64,000 nt of DNA, taken from contig NZ_BMYY01000004.1 of the NCBI RefSeq assembly GCF_014652515.1, positions 1-64,000 of the forward strand, read 5' to 3'. The translations under genes and the position numbers were made by a program. Under the pieces are notes generated by a model. It was not told the origin of the DNA. It searched no databases and saw nothing but the letters and a program-made list of their open reading frames with translations. Below are positions 32,561 through 42,263 of this stretch, piece after piece. Within the stretch, counting starts at the first letter, position 1, and each line of letters starts with the position of its first letter. The stretch is from Bacterioplanes sanyensis (lineage in GTDB: Bacteria > Pseudomonadota > Gammaproteobacteria > Pseudomonadales > Oceanobacteraceae).

Positions 32561-34861
32561 TTAAGAAATGATCGTGCTTTGCACATCAATGAAGGCAAGA
32601 TCTTGGCATTCAAGCCCACATTCTTGGTCGTAACCCCCCCCGATCTCCAAACGCAAAAACTGATTGCCAAACTTCTCTGGTCGTATGGCTTGTACAGCGC
32701 CCAACTTCTCCAGTGCCATCAACCCTTGTTGCGGTACTTGCACCAGATAACGCTGTAACTTACTCGCAAGAGCACCTACTCGATCAGCGTATTCCAGTTG
32801 ATCGAGTAGCTCTATAGCCGTTTCATCATAGGGAACGATCACCGGCAACATATTGCTCTCGATCATTTGGAACTTATTCGCTATTTGCTCAAAGGATATA
32901 TCCAAGCCATTTGGATCTCTGGCATCGAGCTGGGTACACGCAAGAATGGCTTTGGCATCCAGACCATCCTGAATGCCTGCCGTTTTCTGCCAATACACCT
33001 CTTGAAAATACTCTTGCATGGCAGCAAGTGAGAGTATGGCCCCTCTGTGTTTTCGATACACGCGGCGAAACGCATCAGCATATTGCTTAAGTTCAGGTGG
33101 CACTGACCATTGTTTCTCGGTTTGAAACACTCTAACCAGGCTGGATTCAATAGCACGCTCACCCTCACGGTTGCAGCGCCCGGCGGCTTGGGCAATGGAG
33201 TCTAGCCCTGCTTCTGCTCGGTACACACACGGGAAATCAACATCCACACCGGCTTCAATCAAGGATGTTGACACCAAGCGAACTGGCTCACCGGCAATTA
33301 GCATTTTCCGCAATTCTGCAAGCTTTTCAGAACGATGCTGAGCACACATCAAAGTGGTCAGATGGGCGGCGCCAGTTTGGATGCGGATTTTCTCAAACAA
33401 CGCACGAGCATGACGACGATTGTTAACGATGCACAGCACTTGATGATGTTGCAGCAGTTCTTCTGCAAGGCTGTCATCATCCAGAGCACCTATGTGCTCA
33501 ACGCGTACGCGCTCGAGCTGTTTGTGCAATAGTTCTGGCGTTGGTGCCAACTCCTGTATTTGCTCCAAGCCATTAGTAAAACCGTCTTCTAAGCGCAGTG
33601 CCGGCTGAGTTGCAGTACACATCACCATACTGGTGCGGTAATTCAACGCCAGCTCTTTGATCATGGCCACACAGGGACGCAATAATTGAGTCGGTAAGGT
33701 TTGTGCTTCATCCAATATCACCACCGACTCCGCAATGTTATGCAACTTGCGACAGCGCGATGACCGATTAGCAAACAAACTCTCAAAAAACTGCACTGCC
33801 GTGGTCACGATAATAGGTGATTGCCAATTTTCGGCCGCTTCACGCAGCTTATCCTTGCTCGATGGATGTTGATGGCAAATAGCATCGAAATTAAATCCAC
33901 TATGATGCTCTAGCAAGGTAGGGTCCTCAGCCCCAATAGATAGCGCCTTGCGCCAAACATCGGCGTTCTGCTCCACAATACTGGTAAAGGGTATTACCAA
34001 AATTACTCGGCGCAATTGGTGTTTTTTAGCGTGATCTAATGCAAAAGCTAGCGATGTCAATGTCTTACCGCCACCAGTGGGTACATTGAGGGTAAACAAC
34101 CCAGGCGACAGAACAGCGCGTTCGCGCACGGTGTTCAAAATATGTTTTCGGATTTTATTAATACCAACATCCGACTGAAATACTGGCTTAGATAAATAGC
34201 CATCGAGCCGCTTTTTTAACTCCTCGATAGATGGGTAGTTCGAATCACGCGTTGGACGATTTTCAATCAGGCGATAAAAAGCTTCGGTGTCGAGGTAATC
34301 GGCATCCACCAAGCAGGAATATAACATTCGCCCTAGCACCGACAGCTGCCAGGCAATTGCTTCTGCGGATTTTTCTGCAGTTTTGAGCGGCATTGAACGT
34401 TCATTTTCCCGGCAGATATTAGCGAGACTGCCTTCCAACTCATCACGCCACTTGCCGGAGAGCTTGGGTAGCGCCTGCTTGCCTCCGCCTAAGCGGGTAT
34501 TCAGCGCTGATACTTTTTGGCACGCAGAAAGAACCTGACGATCTGCTAGTCCCGCATGGTGTCCCGCGATAGCATGCGCTAACAGCCAGCGCATAAACGG
34601 ATGCAATGATTCTATTTCTAAGACATGCAAAGCACCGTGAGTCGAGTGATCTACCTTGACCTGACTACCTCTTAGGCGCTGTTGAAATTGCGGCGTATAC
34701 TTGCCCAGATCATGCAACAACCCAGCAATTTGAGCCAAGCCCTGACCGTTAAAGTGGCTTGCTTTATCAGCAGCAAGCCTGCCTACATTTTCTAAGTGGG
34801 ACCTCAGGGGTTGCCACTGCTCCTCCGGCAGATGCTCCGCCGAGTGGGCATACCATTTCAA
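32561..34861 (-). CDS. cas3: CRISPR nuclease-helicase Cas3
   Basis: A 766-residue protein with an N-terminal HD nuclease and C-terminal superfamily 2 helicase. The HD region has LRSHLENVGRLA and LLHDLGKYTPQFQQRL (HD near residue 49-50). Helicase motif I is NVPTGGGKTLTS near 262-273, motif II LDEAQTLP near 383, and motif VI QAAGRCNREG near 560. It degrades DNA bound by Cascade. The start is TTG 34859-34861, seven bases after AAGGAG. It is the first gene of the cas operon; a 7-bp tandem repeat lies 129 bp upstream. Confidence 0.95.
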   Translation of the reverse strand: MKWYAHSAEHLPEEQWQPLRSHLENVGRLAADKASHFNGQGLAQIAGLLHDLGKYTPQFQQRLRGSQVKVDHSTHGALHVLEIESLHPFMRWLLAHAIAGHHAGLADRQVLSACQKVSALNTRLGGGKQALPKLSGKWRDELEGSLANICRENERSMPLKTAEKSAEAIAWQLSVLGRMLYSCLVDADYLDTEAFYRLIENRPTRDSNYPSIEELKKRLDGYLSKPVFQSDVGINKIRKHILNTVRERAVLSPGLFTLNVPTGGGKTLTSLAFALDHAKKHQLRRVILVIPFTSIVEQNADVWRKALSIGAEDPTLLEHHSGFNFDAICHQHPSSKDKLREAAENWQSPIIVTTAVQFFESLFANRSSRCRKLHNIAESVVILDEAQTLPTQLLRPCVAMIKELALNYRTSMVMCTATQPALRLEDGFTNGLEQIQELAPTPELLHKQLERVRVEHIGALDDDSLAEELLQHHQVLCIVNNRRHARALFEKIRIQTGAAHLTTLMCAQHRSEKLAELRKMLIAGEPVRLVSTSLIEAGVDVDFPCVYRAEAGLDSIAQAAGRCNREGERAIESSLVRVFQTEKQWSVPPELKQYADAFRRVYRKHRGAILSLAAMQEYFQEVYWQKTAGIQDGLDAKAILACTQLDARDPNGLDISFEQIANKFQMIESNMLPVIVPYDETAIELLDQLEYADRVGALASKLQRYLVQVPQQGLMALEKLGAVQAIRPEKFGNQFLRLEIGGGYDQECGLECQDLAFIDVQSTIIS

Positions 34862-35256
34862 AACAGCACTCCTTATTTCACTCAGCTGTACTGGCTGACA
34901 CTATCCGCTTTTAACTACCACTAAAAGATACATCATCAAGCCAATCAAAATTTTATTCTACAATGCACTCGTTCGCATCATCCACTTTTCAACAAGCAAC
35001 AAGCAACAAGCAACAAGCAACAAGCAACAAGCAACAAGCAACAAGCAACAAGCAACAAGCAACAAGCAACAGGTCAGTAAAAATAGATCATAACGGGAAA
35101 ATCGTGAGGACCAGCTGATTGATCCAAGCCCATGCAGGTGTTTTATATATGACAAGGCGTCTACTAAGTGCTGACAATCAGCTTTTTAACTCACACTGGA
35201 CTCACTCCCCGGCTATTAACTTAATGAATAATCACTGTTCGATTTGGTTGAGCGAA
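34862..35256. other. Non-coding region upstream of cas3
   Basis: No gene is credible here. It must hold the cas operon promoter (minus strand), but no clean -35/-10 pair is visible; TAGAAT near 34956-34961 is a possible -10. The main feature is the 7-bp tandem repeat listed next. The DUF2268 gene also ends at the far side (35257), so its transcript reads toward cas3. Confidence 0.5.
34990..35071. repeat. Heptanucleotide tandem repeat (caacaag), about 11.7 copies
   Basis: Eleven perfect caacaag units run from 34990 to 35066, followed by a partial caaca. The array is uninterrupted and 7 is not a multiple of 3, features of slippage-prone contingency repeats. It lies 129 bp before the cas3 start codon, in the likely promoter region. 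Confidence 0.95.
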
Positions 35257-35912
35257 TTAGGCAACCAAGGTATTGGCAAAGTCGATCAATGCCTCCGCCT
35301 CGATACCGACCAACTCACGCTCACTCACGTCGTGCGTCTCCAAATAGGCTTTGACTATGTTGTAGCCCACCCAATAAGCGGCATAGCGAGGAAAATCCTG
35401 CGGCTGGCTGCCTAGCAGGTAGTAATCGCGATCATAGCTGGTGCTATACAGCTCAGGCTGCATGCGCCGGTACATACCGCGCCAATCCTGATCCCACAGC
35501 TCATTAAACAAGGATGGGGCTATGCCGGTCATGGTGTGTTCAAAATGACACGCCAACCCCTCCATCGCTAGGGTATTGGCCAGCCGATCTTCACCGCCGC
35601 GCCCTCCGACATACGCGCTGCATGATGCAGTTCGTGCACCAACACCGGCGCCAAATCCCGCTCAATGCAGTCTTGCAAATCTTGCCTTGCTGTATCAAAA
35701 ATAATTTCAACACGGTTAGCCGCGGCCGCAAAGCCACCGATACCATGAGGTAAATTTAAATCTTTGCCTGCCGTGCACAGGGTCAGATCGATATCCGTTA
35801 GCGGCAAGGCTTCACACATATCAGCCAAAATGCGCTGCGAGCGTTGAATTAAATCCTCCGCATACGGAGCCAGGGTTTTTGTAGCATCCAAACAGGTTAT
35901 TTTATATTCCAT
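35257..35912 (-). pseudogene. DUF2268-type zinc protease gene with a frameshift
   Basis: The start ATG 35910-35912 sits 6 bp after AAGGAG. The first frame gives about 100 residues ending with LVHELHHAARMSEG, a HExxH zinc motif at 93-97 typical of DUF2268 (predicted Zn-dependent protease). That frame stops at 35568. The continuation, RLANTLAMEGLACHFE with the expected EGLACHFE third-ligand motif, is in another frame that runs on to 35257 (PRYAAYWVGYNIVKAYLE). The shift lies at about 35599-35620. It is a broken gene unless a sequencing indel or recoding explains it. Confidence 0.75.
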
Positions 35913-36233
35913 TTTGATCTCCTTATTAAAAGGGACCGGCAGTGTATAGAGCGGCACGAAGGCTGTCGACGCTAAGGGCACCGAATTACTCAGAGATGCC
36001 CTAAGGCTTTGGCCACTTTGCGCTTTCTCGCCTCCCTTGAATAACCTCGCTGATAAGCCTTCACCATTCAGACTTGCCATCACGCAGGCCGCCATTCTGC
36101 CTTCTGTGCAGCCTCATACTCACGCCCTCATCGCCTCAAAGCTGTCATTCTCCCCCCAGCATCGTTTGCTACTTTTCAAATGCCGATCAGATACTGTATA
36201 AAATCACATACTGTATAAATAAACACTGCCACT
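35913..36233. other. Divergent intergenic region between the DUF2268 gene and imuA
   Basis: 321 bp with no supported gene. The right end holds the LexA-like boxes of imuA; the left end has the ribosome-binding site of the DUF2268 gene. An in-frame upstream extension of that gene to 36095 reads as low-quality sequence and lacks a start signal. Confidence 0.6.
36194..36226 (+). promoter_or_regulatory. Two LexA-like SOS boxes upstream of imuA
   Basis: CTGTATAAAATCACAT (36194-36209) and CTGTATAAATAAACAC (36211-36226) lie in tandem, one base apart and 7 bp before the imuA start. Each matches the CTGT-N8-ACAG consensus except for the final base (ACAT, ACAC). Flanking TA before CTGT fits the extended consensus. 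The TATAAA inside may double as a -10 element. Confidence 0.75.
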
Positions 36234-36854
36234 ATGAAAACACTGCAACACATGCTGCAACAAGGCCAAGTCTGGCAGGCCGAGCGCCCTAGCCTGATCG
36301 AGAGTGTTAGCTCTGGCTACCCGGCATTAGATGAGACACTTCCCGGTGGCGGCTGGAACTTAGGCGCCGTGCATGAACTGTATAGCCATGCCCCGGGCCA
36401 GGGCGAACTGAGTTTATTGCTCCCAGCGCTGGCGCAGCTCAGCCAGCAACCACGTTGGATTGTGTGGGTCGGCGCCCCCTGGATGCCCAATGCCACCGCC
36501 CTAGCCATGGCCGGTGTAAACTGCGAGCGCATATTGCTCGTGCACCCCAAAGACTATCAGCAAGCCATGTGGAGCATGGAAGAAGCCCTGCGCAGCGGCC
36601 ATTGCAGTGCCGTATTAGGCTGGCCCACACAGTGGCATAAAGCCCATATTCGACGTTTGCAAATCGCCGCCGCCGAGCAGCAAGCGCTCTGCTGGCTGTG
36701 GCCGCAAACGCCATTGGATGTCAGCGGTTCGCCCGCAGCGATACGCCTGGGTGTGCGTCGTGCCAGTCATCAACAAGTTGAAATTGAGTGCTTTAAGCGC
36801 CGCGGTGGCTGGCCATTAGCGCCGTTTTGCATCGAGCTACCTCAGGTGCACTAA
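36234..36854 (+). CDS. imuA: Translesion cassette protein ImuA
   Basis: A 206-residue RecA-like protein without a typical Walker A. It carries VSSGYPALDETLPGGGWNLGAVHELYS at residues 25-51, the usual ImuA opening. Later come WVGAPWMPNATALAMAG and KAHIRRLQIAAAEQQAL. ImuA helps ImuB and DnaE2 in SOS-induced mutagenesis; its exact role is structural or regulatory. It is first in the operon, and its stop TAA overlaps the imuB ATG (TAATG). Confidence 0.9.
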   Translation: MKTLQHMLQQGQVWQAERPSLIESVSSGYPALDETLPGGGWNLGAVHELYSHAPGQGELSLLLPALAQLSQQPRWIVWVGAPWMPNATALAMAGVNCERILLVHPKDYQQAMWSMEEALRSGHCSAVLGWPTQWHKAHIRRLQIAAAEQQALCWLWPQTPLDVSGSPAAIRLGVRRASHQQVEIECFKRRGGWPLAPFCIELPQVH

Positions 36855-38254
36855 TGCGCTGGCTGTACCTGTATTTTCCGCAATTGTATTTGCACAGCTG
36901 CGGTGCAGACCCACAGCAACCGCATGCGCTGCTGGCCGCACGCGGCGAGCATTTACTCGACATCAACAGCTGTGCTCGCCAACAGGGGCTAGAAAGCGGC
37001 ATGCCCCTCGCCACCGCCTGGTGTTTATGCCCAACATTACAGGTACAGCGCTTGCAGCCAGAGCGTCAACAACACTGGTTACAGCAACGTGCGCTATGGG
37101 CCTATCAATATTCGGCGCACATTAGCCTCGATCCACCCGAAGGCCTATGGCTGGAAGTGGCCAGCATGGCCAAACTGTTTGGCAGCGTGACACAGTTATG
37201 GCAACGGCTGACCGATGAGGCGAGTAGCATGAATTGGCTGCTGCACAGCGGCGTCGCCGCGACCCCACTGCAAGCCAAGCTGGCCGCTTATAACGCTTGG
37301 TTCTCGCAGCCCACCACAGAGCATGACGTTTGGCAGCGCTGTTTACAGGCTTCCATCACTGAGTTGCTGTTGCCCGATGAGCAGCAGTTGCAATTACAGC
37401 GCTTGGGCATTCGCACGCTGCAACAATTATTGCGCTTACCGGCCGCGGATATCGCCAGTCGTTTATCGCCCGAGTTATTGCGTTATTTACAGCAACTGCA
37501 AGGCCGCCAAACCATGACTCTGGAGCGATTTAAACCACCGCTGATCTTTCAGGATGAGGTGTTATTTATCAGCGAGGTGGAGCATCGCAATGGCTTGCTG
37601 TTTCCGCTCACCCGCATGCTGGCCAGTCTCAGTGGTTTTTTGTGGCAGCGCCAATTGGCCACCCGCAGCGTGCATGTGCACTTAAGCCATCGCCATCAAG
37701 CCAGCAGCCACTGGCCGATTGAATTTGCCCACGCCGAATACCGCCAAGCGGAGCTGTTGTTTTTATGTCGCCATCAACTAGAGCAGCGCCAATTAAGTGC
37801 CCCCGTCACCCAGCTAAGCCTGCGGGTCGAACAATTTGTAGCGCTCCATAATCAACAACCCTCTTTGCACCCAGAGGCCCAGCAAAATGCAGATCAACAT
37901 CTATTGCTCAATCGTCTGCAGGCCAAACTAGGGCCACACCAGGTGCGTCGCTTGCATCCAGATGGCGATGCCAGGCCCGAATATGCCAGCTGCCAACCGC
38001 GTCAATGTGATGCAGGCTTAGCCCCTCTGCCCAATCAATATCGCCGCAGTTTGCGCCCCTTATGGTTATTACCTCAGCCCTTGCCCTGCCCAACGCCCCC
38101 TCAGTGCGAGCATGGCCCCGAGCGCATCAGCGCGGGTTGGTGGCAACACCAATCGGTACGTCGCGATTATTACCACGCCTGGTTAAATGGGCGCTATGCC
38201 TGGGTCTTTCGTGATGATCAGCAACAGTGGTTTGTCCATGGTTACTTCAGCTAG
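36854..38254 (+). CDS. imuB: Y-family polymerase-like mutasome hub ImuB
   Basis: A 466-residue protein; the start ATG 36854-36856 overlaps the imuA stop. The N-terminus RWLYLYFPQLYLHS corresponds to the Y-family first strand but lacks the catalytic aspartates (D-x-D-x-F) of active polymerases, the known hallmark of ImuB. Later regions have LRLPAADIASRLSPELLRYLQQL (helix-hairpin-like) and end RYAWVFRDDQQQWFVHGYF. ImuB links the beta clamp, ImuA and DnaE2. It overlaps dnaE2 by 17 bp. Confidence 0.9.
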   Translation: MRWLYLYFPQLYLHSCGADPQQPHALLAARGEHLLDINSCARQQGLESGMPLATAWCLCPTLQVQRLQPERQQHWLQQRALWAYQYSAHISLDPPEGLWLEVASMAKLFGSVTQLWQRLTDEASSMNWLLHSGVAATPLQAKLAAYNAWFSQPTTEHDVWQRCLQASITELLLPDEQQLQLQRLGIRTLQQLLRLPAADIASRLSPELLRYLQQLQGRQTMTLERFKPPLIFQDEVLFISEVEHRNGLLFPLTRMLASLSGFLWQRQLATRSVHVHLSHRHQASSHWPIEFAHAEYRQAELLFLCRHQLEQRQLSAPVTQLSLRVEQFVALHNQQPSLHPEAQQNADQHLLLNRLQAKLGPHQVRRLHPDGDARPEYASCQPRQCDAGLAPLPNQYRRSLRPLWLLPQPLPCPTPPQCEHGPERISAGWWQHQSVRRDYYHAWLNGRYAWVFRDDQQQWFVHGYFS

Positions 38255-41200
38255 CCCATTGCTGCCCTTTGCCGAACTGCACTGCTGCAGCAATTTTACT
38301 TTTTTAACCGGTGGCTCTCATCCACAAGAGTTGGTGCAGCGTGCTGCACAGCTAGGCTATGGCGCATTAGCCATCACCGATGAGTGCTCTGTCGCCGGTG
38401 TTGTGCGTGCGCATCAAGCCATTAAAGATCAACAACTGGCGTTGAAACTGATTATTGGCAGCAGTTTTTACAGCCAAGAGCAGCGCTTTATCGCGCTGGC
38501 CCCCAATCGTGCGGGCTATCAGGAGCTGTGTCAGCTGATCAGCCACTGTCGCATGCATGCACCGAAAGGCGAGTATCAATTTCATTGGCAAGATTTATTG
38601 TCCAGCCAACATTTATTGCTATTGTGGCAACCGCAAACCCGCCATATCGACGAGCACATGCGTCAAACGCTGCAACAACAGTTTCACGGTCGTTTATGGC
38701 TGCTGGCCGAGCGCTTATTAGACGAACATGATGTGCTGCGCTATGACGCCATCATCGCCCTGGCCAAAGACTGGCAGCTGCCACTGACCTGCGGCAATGA
38801 TGTGCATATGCACCACCCCAGCCGCCAGCCATTGCAAGATTGCCTGACCGCCCTGCGTCATCACACCAGCGTCGCGGCTGGGCGCCAGTATTTATTTGCC
38901 AACGGCGAGCGCCATTTGCGTTCGCGCAAAAAACTCCAGCACCTCTACCCAATCGAGCTACTACAAGCCAGTATCGACATAGCCCAGCGCTGTACATTTA
39001 ATTTGGACGAGCTGTCTTATCAATACCCCACCGATTGCTTACCCCCAGGGCGTGAAGCCGGTGAGTATTTGCGCGAGCTGGTCGAGCAAGGGGTGAAAAA
39101 ACGCTTTCCCAAAGGGGCCAAAGCCAGCACCCTAGCCACCATCGACAAAGAATTAAAGCTGATTGCGCACAAACAATACGAGCATTATTTTCTTACCATT
39201 TATGACATCGTGCGCTTCGCTCGCAGCCAGAATATTTTATGTCAAGGGCGTGGCTCAGCGGCCAATTCCATCGTGTGTTATTGCCTAGAAATTACCGAAG
39301 TTAATCCAGAAGAAGTGCAACTGTTATTTGAACGCTTTATCTCTGCAGAGCGTCACGAGCCGCCCGACATTGATGTCGACTTCGAAAGCCAACGGCGCGA
39401 AGAGGTCATTCAATACATTTACCGCACCTATGGGCGTGAACGTGCCGCCTTAGCCGCCACTGTAATCAGCTACCGGCGTAAAAGCGCCATTCGCGATATA
39501 GGCAAAGCCTTAGGGCTTGATTTACTGCAGCTGGAGCGAGTCATGAACAACTTTGGCTGGCGTTATCGCGATGCCAACTGGCTCGATGAGTTATTTGCCC
39601 ACTCTGTCGATGGTGCCACCCGTCAGTTGTTTCAGCAGCTGGTTAGCGAGCTGCTCGGTTTTCCACGGCATTTATCGCAGCATGTCGGCGGTTTTGTTAT
39701 CAGCCGTGGGCCACTGAGTGCCCTGGTGCCAACCGAAAATGCCAGCATGCCAGAGCGCAGTGTTATTCAATGGGATAAAGACGATTTAGAAGCCCTGGGG
39801 CTGATGAAGGTAGATATTTTAAGCTTGGGTATGCTCAGTGCGTTGCGCCGCTGCCTAGCGTACATCAGCCCGCCCAATAAGCCCATCACACTGGCAAACA
39901 TTCCCAGAGACGACCCAGCCACCTATGCCATGGTGCAAAAGGCCGACACCGTGGGCGTTTTCCAAATCGAAAGCCGGGCGCAAATGAACATGCTGCCACG
40001 CTTAAAACCTAAAAATTATTACGACCTTGTCATTCAAATCGCCATTGTGCGACCAGGCCCCATTCACGGTGACATGGTGCATCCTTATTTACGCCGCCGC
40101 AACGGCGAAGAGCGCGAAGACTACCCCATGGAATCACTCAAACCGATATTACAACGCACCAAGGGTATTCCTCTGTTTCAAGAACAGATCATTGCCTTTG
40201 CCATGGTGGCGGCCAACTTCAGTGCGACTGAAGCCGATCAATTACGTCGCGCCATGGCCAGCTGGAAAAAAAAGGGCCATATGCACAGATTGCAGCAACG
40301 CTTGCAAGATAACATGCTCGCCAACGGTTTTTCTCTGGACTACATACAGCGCATTCAACGCCAATTAGAAGGCTTTGGTGAATACGGCTTTCCCGAGTCA
40401 CACTCAGCCAGCTTTGCCTTACTGGCCTACGCCAGCTCTTACTTAAAATGTCATTACCCAGCACAGTTTTGCTGTGCTTTATTAAATAGCCAGCCCATGG
40501 GTTTTTATAGCCCAGCGCAACTCATTAATGATGCCAAGCGCCACGGCGTCAGCATAAAGCCCGTCGATATTAATCACAGCAACTGGGATCATAGCCTGGA
40601 GCCGGCGAGCTCACAGGAGTCGAGTCAGCAATCCCAACCTGCTGTGCGCCTTGGCTTACGGTTAATTCATGGCTTACAACACAGTGTTGGCCAACAACTG
40701 GTTAACCTGCGCCCGCAGCACGGCTACACCAGCATTGCCCAAGTATTACAGCTGAACGCCTTGGACAGCCAGCAGCGCCAAGCCCTGGCTTCTGCCAACG
40801 CCTTTGGCGAGTTGGCCGAACACCGCTACCAAGCTCGCTGGCAAGTGGCCGAACCGCAGCAACAGGATTTATTAACACCATTAAATACAACACCTAGCTG
40901 GCCATTGGATGCGCCTAACGAAGTCGAAGATTTATTGGAGGATTATCACGCCCTGGGGCTGAGCTTAGGGCGCCACCCACTGGAATTGCTGCGCCAACAG
41001 GGCAAATTAGGCAGCAGCCTGCAAGCCTGCGAGCTTATTCACCAGCCGCATGCCAGCGAAGCCTTTGTTGCCGGCTTGGTTACCTGCCGCCAGCGCCCAG
41101 GCACCTCCGCCGGCGTGACCTTTGTTACCCTGGAGGACGAAACCGGCAGCAGCAACGTAGTGGTATGGCTGAGCACCGCCCAGCGCCAACTTAAAACCCT

Positions 41201-41339
41201 GGTCAGCGCGCGCATTTTGCAAGTGTATGGTCGCATTGAAAAAGACGACAACAGCGGCATCGTCAATATCATTGCTTATAAGCTACTCGATTTAAGCCAC
41301 TTACTGGAGCTGTGCAGTCAATCACATGATTTTCACTAA
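38238..41339 (+). CDS. dnaE2: Error-prone DNA polymerase DnaE2 (ImuC)
   Basis: A 1033-residue C-family polymerase; ATG 38238 (MVTSASPLLPFAELHC) is chosen because earlier in-frame codons lie deep in imuB. A PHP domain comes first (AITDECSVAGVVRAH). The palm has PPDIDVDFES near residue 375-384 with the catalytic aspartates. Then come the fingers, a helix-hairpin-helix region (GEYGFPESHSASFALLAYASSYLKCHYPAQF) and an OB fold (GSSNVVVWLS). It carries out mutagenic synthesis past lesions with ImuA and ImuB, under SOS control here. The length is typical for DnaE2. Confidence 0.95.
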   Translation: MVTSASPLLPFAELHCCSNFTFLTGGSHPQELVQRAAQLGYGALAITDECSVAGVVRAHQAIKDQQLALKLIIGSSFYSQEQRFIALAPNRAGYQELCQLISHCRMHAPKGEYQFHWQDLLSSQHLLLLWQPQTRHIDEHMRQTLQQQFHGRLWLLAERLLDEHDVLRYDAIIALAKDWQLPLTCGNDVHMHHPSRQPLQDCLTALRHHTSVAAGRQYLFANGERHLRSRKKLQHLYPIELLQASIDIAQRCTFNLDELSYQYPTDCLPPGREAGEYLRELVEQGVKKRFPKGAKASTLATIDKELKLIAHKQYEHYFLTIYDIVRFARSQNILCQGRGSAANSIVCYCLEITEVNPEEVQLLFERFISAERHEPPDIDVDFESQRREEVIQYIYRTYGRERAALAATVISYRRKSAIRDIGKALGLDLLQLERVMNNFGWRYRDANWLDELFAHSVDGATRQLFQQLVSELLGFPRHLSQHVGGFVISRGPLSALVPTENASMPERSVIQWDKDDLEALGLMKVDILSLGMLSALRRCLAYISPPNKPITLANIPRDDPATYAMVQKADTVGVFQIESRAQMNMLPRLKPKNYYDLVIQIAIVRPGPIHGDMVHPYLRRRNGEEREDYPMESLKPILQRTKGIPLFQEQIIAFAMVAANFSATEADQLRRAMASWKKKGHMHRLQQRLQDNMLANGFSLDYIQRIQRQLEGFGEYGFPESHSASFALLAYASSYLKCHYPAQFCCALLNSQPMGFYSPAQLINDAKRHGVSIKPVDINHSNWDHSLEPASSQESSQQSQPAVRLGLRLIHGLQHSVGQQLVNLRPQHGYTSIAQVLQLNALDSQQRQALASANAFGELAEHRYQARWQVAEPQQQDLLTPLNTTPSWPLDAPNEVEDLLEDYHALGLSLGRHPLELLRQQGKLGSSLQACELIHQPHASEAFVAGLVTCRQRPGTSAGVTFVTLEDETGSSNVVVWLSTAQRQLKTLVSARILQVYGRIEKDDNSGIVNIIAYKLLDLSHLLELCSQSHDFH

Positions 41340-41422
41340 CGCCGTTAATCTTTAGCCGAGCATTGGCAGCAGCGCACAAGCGACGCATACTAAGACTCCC
41401 TTGAAGGTTATGAGAGCCCTGT

Positions 41423-42235
41423 ATGCAACTTGAAATCAACATCATCGACGCATTTACCGAGCACGTCTTCGAGGGCAACCAGGCGGCCGTTATCATCACC
41501 GATGACTGGCTGACTGAGGATCTGATGCAAGCCATTGCTAGCGAGAACAATCTGTCTGAAACCGCTTTTCTGGTGGCAGAAGGTGACGATCACTACCACA
41601 TTCGCTGGTTTTCACCCTTAACTGAGATCGCCTTCTGCGGCCACGCCACTCTAGCGGCAGCATTCGTACTGTTCAGCAAACGCCCCAGTACCCACACCCC
41701 TAGTAAAGATGTGCTTTATTTTAGCGCCAAAGCGGTTGGCACCTTATCGGTTGTGCAAAATGGGCAGCAGTCCTTTACCATGGATTTCCCTAACACTTGC
41801 CCACAAAAAGCCACAGAGATTCCAGCAGAGATCCAACAAGGCCTGTCCATTCAGCCCGCCGAGCTGTACCAAAATCAACAAGCTTATTTTGTGATTTACA
41901 ACTCTGAAGCGGACGTACGAGCAGTGCAACGCAACAACGACTTGCTCAAGCGGCTCTATCCGCGCGACGTGGTGGTGACCAGCCATGCAGAATCCGCTGA
42001 CTACGATTTTGTATCACGCTATTTCTGGCCCGCTAATGGCGGCGATGAAGACCCAGTGACCGGCTCGATTCATACCGGCCTAGCGCCCTTTTGGGCCGCA
42101 CGTTTGGGCAAAGACCGCCTCATCGCGTATCAGGCATCCGCGCGCGGCGGCCTGCTCGATTGCCGCGTGGAAGGCAGCCGGGTTTATATCACCGGCAAAG
42201 CGGCGCAGTATTTAACCGGCACCATTACTGTTTAG
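41423..42235 (+). CDS. PhzF-family isomerase-like protein
   Basis: A 270-residue PhzF fold protein. It opens INIIDAFTEHVFEGNQAAVI (F-x-GNxAAV family pattern), followed by ENNLSETAFLV with the conserved glutamate, and FCGHATLAAAFVLF. The C-terminal half mirrors the fold with DEDPVTGSIHTGLAPFWA. PhzF proteins catalyse isomerisations such as in phenazine synthesis, but most relatives outside phenazine clusters have unknown substrates. No phenazine genes are near. It stands alone, 83 bp after dnaE2. Confidence 0.85.
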   Translation: MQLEINIIDAFTEHVFEGNQAAVIITDDWLTEDLMQAIASENNLSETAFLVAEGDDHYHIRWFSPLTEIAFCGHATLAAAFVLFSKRPSTHTPSKDVLYFSAKAVGTLSVVQNGQQSFTMDFPNTCPQKATEIPAEIQQGLSIQPAELYQNQQAYFVIYNSEADVRAVQRNNDLLKRLYPRDVVVTSHAESADYDFVSRYFWPANGGDEDPVTGSIHTGLAPFWAARLGKDRLIAYQASARGGLLDCRVEGSRVYITGKAAQYLTGTITV

Positions 42236-42263
42236 GCATCTACATGCTGCGCTATAGCAGCCT

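Noticed and set aside
34958-35155. Minus-strand open frame encoding repeated LLLVACC units
   Set aside because: It is produced by the 7-bp tandem repeat; no ribosome-binding site and no known family.
35913-36095. N-terminal extension of the DUF2268 frame to 36095
   Set aside because: The ATG at 35910-35912 has a perfect AAGGAG; the extension has no site and low-quality sequence.
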